From Nocardioides sp. 503 (GTDB lineage Bacteria > Actinomycetota > Actinomycetes > Propionibacteriales > Nocardioidaceae), in assembly GCF_004522095.1 (NCBI RefSeq), contig NZ_SPUI01000010.1, forward strand, positions 1-64,000: a DNA stretch of 64,000 bases, read 5' to 3'. A model generated the notes under the pieces. The model was not told the origin of the DNA, ran no database searches, and saw only the letters and a list, made by a program, of their open reading frames with translations. Both the position numbers and the translations under genes were made by a program. Positions 59,023 to 64,000 of the stretch are shown here, piece by piece. Numbering within the stretch: the stretch's first letter is position 1; every line of letters begins with the position of its first letter.

Positions 59023-59556
59023 ATGGCGTGGGAGGACGAGCTGTTCGAGGTGCTCGACGACCTCGAGCAGCAGGCGGCCGCGCTCTACGACGCCGAGCGC
59101 GCGCCCGAGCTCGCCGACCGCAGCCGCGCGGAGTACCAGCAGGTCACCCTGGCCGCGCGGCTCATGGCCTCGCTGGACCGCGCCTTGACGGTCGACGTGC
59201 GCGGTCCGGGACTGCTCACCGGGTCTCTGCGCCGGGTCGCCGCGGGCTGGTGCCTGCTGGGCGGACCCGGCCAGGACTGGCTGGTGTCCCTGGCCGCCGT
59301 CACCGCCGTGACCGGGGCCTCGGAGCGCGCCGTCCCCGAGGTCGCGTGGTCACCGGTCTCCCGGCTCCCGATCGCCTCCCCGCTGCGCCGCCTCGCGGAC
59401 GCGGGGGAGCGCTGCGTGATCCACACGCTCGACGCGCGGCGCCACGAGGGCACCCTGGCGCGGGTCGGTCGCGACTTCGTCGAGGTCGTCCAGCCGTCGG
59501 GACGCACGGTCCTGGTCGGGTTCGCCGCCCTCGCCGCCGTGCAGAGCCGCGACTAG
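59023..59556 (+). CDS. Hypothetical protein, possible LSM/SH3-like C-terminus
   Basis: This 177-residue soluble protein was not assigned to a named family. The N-terminus is helical and acidic (WEDELFEVLDDLEQQAAALYDAERAPE). The middle has GWCLLGGPGQDWLVSLAAVTAVTGASERA. The end, HEGTLARVGRDFVEVVQPSGRTVLVGFAALAAVQ, looks like a small beta-barrel. The ATG is leaderless behind TACGCT. It is convergent with tatB, 5 bp apart, and divergent from the LysM gene. Confidence 0.7.
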   Translation: MAWEDELFEVLDDLEQQAAALYDAERAPELADRSRAEYQQVTLAARLMASLDRALTVDVRGPGLLTGSLRRVAAGWCLLGGPGQDWLVSLAAVTAVTGASERAVPEVAWSPVSRLPIASPLRRLADAGERCVIHTLDARRHEGTLARVGRDFVEVVQPSGRTVLVGFAALAAVQSRD

Positions 59557-59561
59557 CGGAG

Positions 59562-59897
59562 CTAGGTCGCGTCGGAGTCGTACGGCGGCAGCTCGCCGGC
59601 CGTGAGCGGGCGCTGGCCTCGGGTCTGGCTCGCCGCCTGCTCGGACTCGGCCTCCTCCATGGCCTCGATGATGTGCTTGCGCACCACCGCGCGCGGGTCG
59701 AGGTCGCGCAGCTCCAGGTCGGCGTACTCCGGCCCGAGCTCGTCGCGCAGCTCGTCACGGGCGGAGTTGGCGAACTCCTTGGCCTTGCGGAGCATCACGC
59801 CGGCCTGCCGGGCGAGGTCGGGCAGCTTGTCGGGTCCGAACACGAAGATCGCCACGATCGCGATCACGGCCAGCTCGAGCGGCCCGACGTCGAACAT
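59562..59897 (-). CDS. tatB: Sec-independent protein translocase TatB
   Basis: This 111-residue protein has the TatA/B N-terminus: a short membrane helix (LELAVIAIVAIFVFGPDKLP) with the hinge FGP, then an amphipathic helix (LARQAGVMLRKAKEFANSARDELR). The length and the Glu in the helix (GPLELAVI) fit TatB rather than TatA. It would recognise twin-arginine substrates with TatC. It starts 3 bp after mrp in the same direction, the same pairing as mycobacterial tatB and mrp regions. Confidence 0.9.
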   Translation of the reverse strand: MFDVGPLELAVIAIVAIFVFGPDKLPDLARQAGVMLRKAKEFANSARDELRDELGPEYADLELRDLDPRAVVRKHIIEAMEEAESEQAASQTRGQRPLTAGELPPYDSDAT

Positions 59898-59900
59898 CGC

Positions 59901-61064
59901 TCAGAACTTGCTGGTCGGCGTGAGTCCGAGCTGCATGCCGGCCAGCCCGCGCCCGCGGCCCGAGAGCCGGTCGGCGATGGCGGCGAGCTCCAGGGCGCCG
60001 GGCGCGGTGGGGTCGGAGTCGACGATCGGCTTGCCGGCGTCGCCACCCTCGCGCAGCGAGACGTCGAGCGGAATCCGGCCGAGCACGGGCACGTCGTAGC
60101 CGAAGCGGGCCGAGAGGGTCTCCGCGACCCGGTCGCCGCCGCCGGACCCGAAGATCTCCAGGCGGTGCTCCTTGCCCTCCGCGGTGCAGTGGGGGCAGGG
60201 CAGGTAGCTCATGTTCTCGACGACGCCGACGACGCGCTGGTGCATCATCGAGGCCATCGTGCCGGCGCGCTCGGCCACCTCGGCGGCGGCCTCCTGCGGG
60301 GTGGTGACGACCACGACCTCGGCGCCGGGCAGGTGCTGGCCCAGGGAGATGGCCACGTCGCCGGTGCCGGGCGGCAGGTCCAGCAGGAGCACGTCCAGGT
60401 CGCCCCAGAAGACGTCGGCGAGCATCTGCACGAGCGCGCGGTCGAGCATGGGGCCGCGCCAGGCGACGACCTGGTCGCGGCGCGGCTTCAGCATGCCGAT
60501 CGAGATCACCGAGACGCCGCTCGGCGTCGGGACGGGCATGATCAGGTCGTCGACCTGGGTGGGCCGGTGGTCGGCCACGCCCAGCATCGCCGGGACCGAG
60601 TGGCCGTAGATGTCGGCGTCGACGACGCCGACCTTGAGGCCCTGCTTGGCCAGGGAGAGCGCGAGGTTGACGGTCACCGAGGACTTGCCGACGCCGCCCT
60701 TGCCGCTGGCGATGGCGTAGACCTTGGTCAGCGAGCCGGGCTGGGCGAAGGGGATCTCGCGGGCGGCCTTGCCGCCGCTGAGGACCTCCTTGAGGCCCGA
60801 GCGCTGCTCGGCGCTCATGACCCCGAGCTCGAGGTCGACGCCCGTGACGCCGGGGACGCGGCCCACGGCGCCGGTGACGTCGCGGGTGATCGTGTCCTTG
60901 AGCGGGCAGCCGGCCACGGTGAGGAGCACCTTGACGTGCACCAGTCCGTCGTCGTCCACGACGACGGTGTCGACCATGCCGATCTCGGTGATGGGGCGCT
61001 TGATCTCGGGGTCGTTGACGGTCGCCAGCGCGGCGTTGACCTGCTCGAGGGTGGGAGACGTCAT
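59901..61064 (-). CDS. mrp: Mrp/ApbC-family Fe-S cluster carrier ATPase
   Basis: This 387-residue protein has an N-terminal MIP18/DUF59 domain (about residues 5-85, with VLLTVAGCPLKDTI). A P-loop ATPase follows, with ASGKGGVGKSSVTVNLALSL (about 121-140), VGVVDADIYGHSVP, LLLDLPPGTGDVAI, and a CPHC pair in YLPCPHCTAEG that binds a transferred Fe-S cluster. The ATG at 61064 is chosen. A minus-strand TAGAGT 10 nt upstream overlaps the stop codon of the DUF1003 gene, so mrp probably has its own promoter. Confidence 0.95.
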   Translation of the reverse strand: MTSPTLEQVNAALATVNDPEIKRPITEIGMVDTVVVDDDGLVHVKVLLTVAGCPLKDTITRDVTGAVGRVPGVTGVDLELGVMSAEQRSGLKEVLSGGKAAREIPFAQPGSLTKVYAIASGKGGVGKSSVTVNLALSLAKQGLKVGVVDADIYGHSVPAMLGVADHRPTQVDDLIMPVPTPSGVSVISIGMLKPRRDQVVAWRGPMLDRALVQMLADVFWGDLDVLLLDLPPGTGDVAISLGQHLPGAEVVVVTTPQEAAAEVAERAGTMASMMHQRVVGVVENMSYLPCPHCTAEGKEHRLEIFGSGGGDRVAETLSARFGYDVPVLGRIPLDVSLREGGDAGKPIVDSDPTAPGALELAAIADRLSGRGRGLAGMQLGLTPTSKF

Positions 61065-61077
61065 GATGCTCGCCACT

Positions 61078-61605
61078 CTAGTTGGGCGGTGGTTCGCGCC
61101 CGTCGTCGGCGGCCTCGTGAGACTGCCCACGCTCGTCGAGCTCGGCCAGCAGCGAGCGCAGCTCCGAGCGCAGGAAGTCACGGGTCGCCACCTCGCCCAC
61201 CGCCATCCGCAGCGAGGCGACCTCCCGGGAGAGGAACTCCATGTCGGCGTGGCCGCGCGCGTTGGCCTGGCGGTCCTGCTCGGCGATCACCTTGTCGCGG
61301 GTCTCCTGGCGGTTCTGGGCCAGCAGGATCAGCGGGGCGGCGTAGGAGGCCTGGAGGCTCAGCATCAGGGTCAGGAAGATGAAGGGGTAGGCGTCCCACC
61401 GTGCGTCCGCCGGCGCCAGGGCGTTCCAGCCGACCCAGAGGATGACGAAGCCGGTCATGTAGAGCAGGAACGTCGCGGTGCCCATGAAGCGGGCGAACTG
61501 CTCGGCGAAGACGCCGAACGCGTCGTTGTTGAACGACGGTCGCCGCACCAGCTGGCGACGGGTGCTGCGCGGGGTGTCCAGGCGGGGGGTGCGCGGCTCA
61601 GCCAC
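61078..61605 (-). CDS. DUF1003 membrane protein
   Basis: This 175-residue protein has two membrane helices (FMGTATFLLYMTGFVILWVGW and AYPFIFLTLMLSLQASYAAPLILLAQNRQ), the latter containing the DUF1003 hallmark LILLAQNRQ. A coiled helical tail (about residues 105-160, DMEFLSREVASLRMAVGEVATRDFLRSELRSLLAELD) follows. Function is unknown. Its start overlaps the stop of the MgtE-N/CBS gene by 8 bp, and homologues occur at this place in mycobacteria, suggesting partnership in cation handling. Confidence 0.9.
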   Translation of the reverse strand: MAEPRTPRLDTPRSTRRQLVRRPSFNNDAFGVFAEQFARFMGTATFLLYMTGFVILWVGWNALAPADARWDAYPFIFLTLMLSLQASYAAPLILLAQNRQETRDKVIAEQDRQANARGHADMEFLSREVASLRMAVGEVATRDFLRSELRSLLAELDERGQSHEAADDGREPPPN

Positions 61606-62869
61606 GGCTCACCCCCAGCGGCCCTCCGTCGCGGGGCATCCGGTCGCGCCAGTTGGCCGGCAGCATGTGGTCGAGCAGGTCGTCCACGGTGACGGCCCCG
61701 AGCAGGTGGCCGTTCTCGTCGACGACGGGTGCCGCCACGAGGTTGTACGTCGCCAGGTGGGCCGCGACCTGGTCGATCGTGGCCTCGGGGCGCAGGCTCT
61801 CCATCGAGTCGTCGAGCGCGCCGGCCACCAGCGTGGAGGGCGGCTCGCGCAGCAGCCGCTGGATGTGGGCGATGCCGAGGAACTTGCCGGTCGGGGTCTC
61901 CAGCGGCTGCCGGCAGACGTAGACGAGCGCGGCCAGGGCGGGCGTGAGGTCGGGGTTGCGCACGTGGGCCAGCGCGTCGGCGATGGTCGCGTCCGGGGGC
62001 AGGATCACCGGCTCGGGCGTCATCATGGCGCCCGCGGTGTTCTCGACGTAGGACATCAGGCGCCGCACGTCCTCGGCCTCGTCCGGCTCCATCAGCGCGA
62101 GCAGGATCTCGGCCGTCTCGGGCGGGAGGTCGGCGATCAGGTCGGCGGCGTCGTCGGGCGACATCTCCTCGAGCACGTCGGCGGCGCGCTCGCTGTCCAG
62201 CTCCTCGAGGATCTGGACCTGGTCCTCCTCCGGCAGCTCCTCCAGCACGTCGGCCAGGCGCTCGTCGTCCAGGGCGGCGACGACGGCCGCGCGGCGCTCG
62301 ACGGGCAGGTCGTGGATCATGCTGGCGGCGTCGGCGGGGCGCATCTCGTTGAGCGCGGCGATCAGGTGCGTCGCGCCCTGCGAGTCCTCGCGCCCCACGA
62401 GCCCCTGGACGTCGCGCCACTCCACGACGTGGGTCTGGCCGCGCCGGCGCAGACCCTTGGTCGGCTCCTGCACCGCCACGCGGCTGAGCTCCCAGTCGCG
62501 GTTGCGCGCCTGCTCCATGGCCACGTCGTAGACGGTGCCGGCGATGTTGCTGCCGGTGATGACCACGCTGCGGTCGAGCAGCTGGCCGATCACCAGCGTC
62601 TCGGTGGAGCGCTGCTCGAAGCGGCGCATGTTGAGCAGCCCGGTCGTGTAGACCTGCCCGCTGTCGATGTTGGTGACCCGCGTCATCGGCACGAAGATCC
62701 GCCGTCGCCCGAACACCTCCGCCACCATGCCCAGCACCCGGGGCTGGCTCTCCTGCGACCGGACGGCCACGACGAGGTCGCGCACCTTGCCGACCTGGTC
62801 CCCCTGGGGGTCGAAGATCGGCAGCCCGACCAGCCGGGCCGCGTAGACGCGGGCGGGGGCGGTGCTCAC
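61598..62869 (-). CDS. MgtE N-terminal/CBS domain protein without transport domain
   Basis: This 423-residue soluble protein begins with a PRC-barrel-like region (about residues 1-170: LVGLPIFDPQGDQVGKVRDLVVAVR). The MgtE N-domain of helical repeats follows (about 180-300: LPEEDQVQILEELDSERAADVLEEMSPDDAADLIADLPPE), then two CBS domains (about 305-415). The five-helix Mg2+ channel of true MgtE is absent, as in mycobacterial Rv1232c. It may sense Mg2+ or ATP and regulate a partner. The GTG at 62869 overlaps the upstream stop by 4 bp (GTGA). Confidence 0.9.
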   Translation of the reverse strand: MSTAPARVYAARLVGLPIFDPQGDQVGKVRDLVVAVRSQESQPRVLGMVAEVFGRRRIFVPMTRVTNIDSGQVYTTGLLNMRRFEQRSTETLVIGQLLDRSVVITGSNIAGTVYDVAMEQARNRDWELSRVAVQEPTKGLRRRGQTHVVEWRDVQGLVGREDSQGATHLIAALNEMRPADAASMIHDLPVERRAAVVAALDDERLADVLEELPEEDQVQILEELDSERAADVLEEMSPDDAADLIADLPPETAEILLALMEPDEAEDVRRLMSYVENTAGAMMTPEPVILPPDATIADALAHVRNPDLTPALAALVYVCRQPLETPTGKFLGIAHIQRLLREPPSTLVAGALDDSMESLRPEATIDQVAAHLATYNLVAAPVVDENGHLLGAVTVDDLLDHMLPANWRDRMPRDGGPLGVSRG

Positions 62870-64000
62870 GGCCGGGGGGTGGACGATCCGGTGAGGGCGG
62901 GGTCGAAGACCTCGAGATCCTGCTTGCTGTTGACCCGGCTGCCGCTGACGGCGGGCAGGCTGAGCAGCGTCGTCACCAGGTTGGCGACGGCGCTCGAGCG
63001 GATCGGCTGGGTCCCGGCGTACCTCGTGCGCAGCGCGACGTTGGGGGAGTACTGCGGGTTGAGCCGGTAGAGGTCGGAGCGGATCACGCCGGGGCCCCAG
63101 ACCAGGAACGGCACCTTGTAGGCGGGCGACGGGGACACGCCGGTCGAGCTGGCCGTGACGACCACCATGGTGGAGCCGGCCGTGCGCTCGGTGGACCGGA
63201 TCGTCTTGATGATCCGGCGGACCCGGACGTCGGCGCGCTTGAGGGCCGAGCGGTACTGCTTGCTGCGAGGTCCGTGGGCCGCGGCGGCGGCCGCCGGCTC
63301 GTCGAGCTGGACGAGGGTCAGCGCGGGCGCGGCCTTCCGCAGCCGCTCGCGCGCGGCGCGGTAGGCCGTGGCGTCGTTGTCGGTGATGACCGTCGGGCCG
63401 ATCTTGCGCCGGCCGTTGTTCTTCCCGATGCGGTCGACGGCGCCGTTCTGGGAGTTCCAGGAGCGCGCGATCAGGGCGGCCCGGGGGTCGCCTGAGTAGA
63501 GCGCGGTCGTCAGGCCGATGTCGTGCGCGGCGTCGAACATGCTGGCGACGTAGCCGCGCGCGGCGCGTTGGACCGTGGTGCTGCGGGGGACCGAGGTCTG
63601 CGAGATGCCGTGGCCGCCGTACTTGCGGCCGACCGGGCGGCCGGTGACCATGCTGACGGCGTTGGGCAGCGACGTGACGCGCTCCTCGACGGTGCGCGCC
63701 GCCAGCGTCGAGGCGCCGTTCTCGCGCATCCATGCCAGCGTGGGGGCCTGGGACTTGTTGACCACGGGCGAGCGCAGTCCCTCGACGTCGATGACCACGA
63801 CCCGCTTGACGCCCGCGCGAGCGGCGGCGTCGGCCGGGATGGTGGCCGTGCCCCACACCAGCGGGTGGTCGGTGGTCTTCTGGATCAGGCCCTTCTTCAG
63901 CGTCCTGTAGTCCGACCAGGCGATGGGCGACGTGCCCATGACCCAGTCGACCTCGAGGGGCTTGGTGGGCTGGCAGGCGCCGCCCGGGACGTCCTCGTGG
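62866..64000 (-). CDS. Phosphodiesterase/alkaline phosphatase-superfamily protein, N-terminus outside window
   Basis: The frame is open to the window edge, so the start lies beyond 64000; at least 377 residues are seen. Features of type I phosphodiesterase / alkaline phosphatase enzymes are present: RVVVIDVEGLRSPVV (first metal Asp), SLPNAVSMVTGRPVG (nucleophile region), TALYSGDPRAALIARSW, LVQLDEPAAAAAAHG, and VVVTASSTGVSPSPAYKVPFLVWGPGV. It is probably secreted and hydrolyses phosphoesters. It overlaps the MgtE-N/CBS gene by 4 bp. An in-frame ATG at 63939 exists, but codons upstream remain open. Confidence 0.8.
   Translation of the reverse strand, partial: HEDVPGGACQPTKPLEVDWVMGTSPIAWSDYRTLKKGLIQKTTDHPLVWGTATIPADAAARAGVKRVVVIDVEGLRSPVVNKSQAPTLAWMRENGASTLAARTVEERVTSLPNAVSMVTGRPVGRKYGGHGISQTSVPRSTTVQRAARGYVASMFDAAHDIGLTTALYSGDPRAALIARSWNSQNGAVDRIGKNNGRRKIGPTVITDNDATAYRAARERLRKAAPALTLVQLDEPAAAAAAHGPRSKQYRSALKRADVRVRRIIKTIRSTERTAGSTMVVVTASSTGVSPSPAYKVPFLVWGPGVIRSDLYRLNPQYSPNVALRTRYAGTQPIRSSAVANLVTTLLSLPAVSGSRVNSKQDLEVFDPALTGSSTPRP

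Overview
The window is very GC-rich, with coding strands dominated by codons ending in G or C. It carries a set of genes characteristic of high-GC Actinobacteria: whiB2, mtrA-mtrB-lpqB, fbiA/fbiB-type F420 genes, glf/glfT2 galactan genes, DUF222-HNH nucleases, DUF3499, DUF5719 and a DUF6459/Rv3235-type gene. The gene content, the multiple DUF222-HNH genes and the short GGTTGAG...TCGAAACC repeats fit a Nocardioides-like member of the Propionibacteriales. The genus is an inference. No rRNA, tRNA, CRISPR array or complete insertion sequence was seen.

Layout. 1-12.7 kb: the end of a DUF222-HNH gene; an MFS exporter coupled to a small NAD(P)-binding protein (minus strand); a four-gene ABC exporter cassette (two LolD-like ATPases and two very large FtsX-type permeases); and a stand-alone SNF2-type helicase. 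12.8-17 kb: enoyl-CoA hydratase, two LCP (LytR-CpsA-Psr) proteins and a hotdog thioesterase. 17-18.9 kb: a repeat-rich intergenic island and a second DUF222-HNH gene that carries one of the repeats in frame. 19.4-30 kb: a cell-wall galactan locus with two GT2 galactofuranosyltransferase-like genes, a PAP2-family phosphatase, glf, glfT2, a Wzm/Wzt-type ABC transporter and a secreted PGRP/amidase.

30-45 kb: TIGR03089, manC, DUF3105, cofE-cofD, whiB2, a giant GT2-membrane fusion, DUF5719, a degenerate metallopeptidase, DUF3499, manB, a Trm112-like protein, a SIS/TobH-like protein, an acyltransferase-3 and DUF808. 45-58 kb: sahH, mtrA, mtrB, lpqB, comF-like, hpf, an orphan NarL-type response regulator, a YcaQ-type glycosylase and secA. 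From memory, 30.8-57.7 kb largely follows the order of the mycobacterial region between Rv3264c and Rv3240c. 57.8-64 kb: an Rv3235-like gene, a LysM membrane protein, a hypothetical gene, tatB, mrp, DUF1003, an MgtE-N/CBS protein and a truncated phosphodiesterase/alkaline phosphatase-like gene, resembling the mycobacterial tatB-mrp-Rv1232c neighbourhood.

How the genes fit together. ManC and ManB supply GDP-mannose precursors. Glf makes UDP-galactofuranose, the GT2/GlfT2 enzymes build galactan, Wzm/Wzt flips it, and LCP proteins could attach it to peptidoglycan. WhiB2 and MtrAB-LpqB are division and envelope regulators. SecA and TatB export the extracytoplasmic proteins. At least a dozen genes have a TANNNT hexamer 6-8 nt before the start codon, so leaderless transcription appears to be the rule here. 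The most unusual items are a 39-bp palindromic repeat embedded in frame in an HNH gene, a divergent promoter whose two -10 boxes share one TA step, and an 11-codon leaderless mini-ORF coupled to DUF808.
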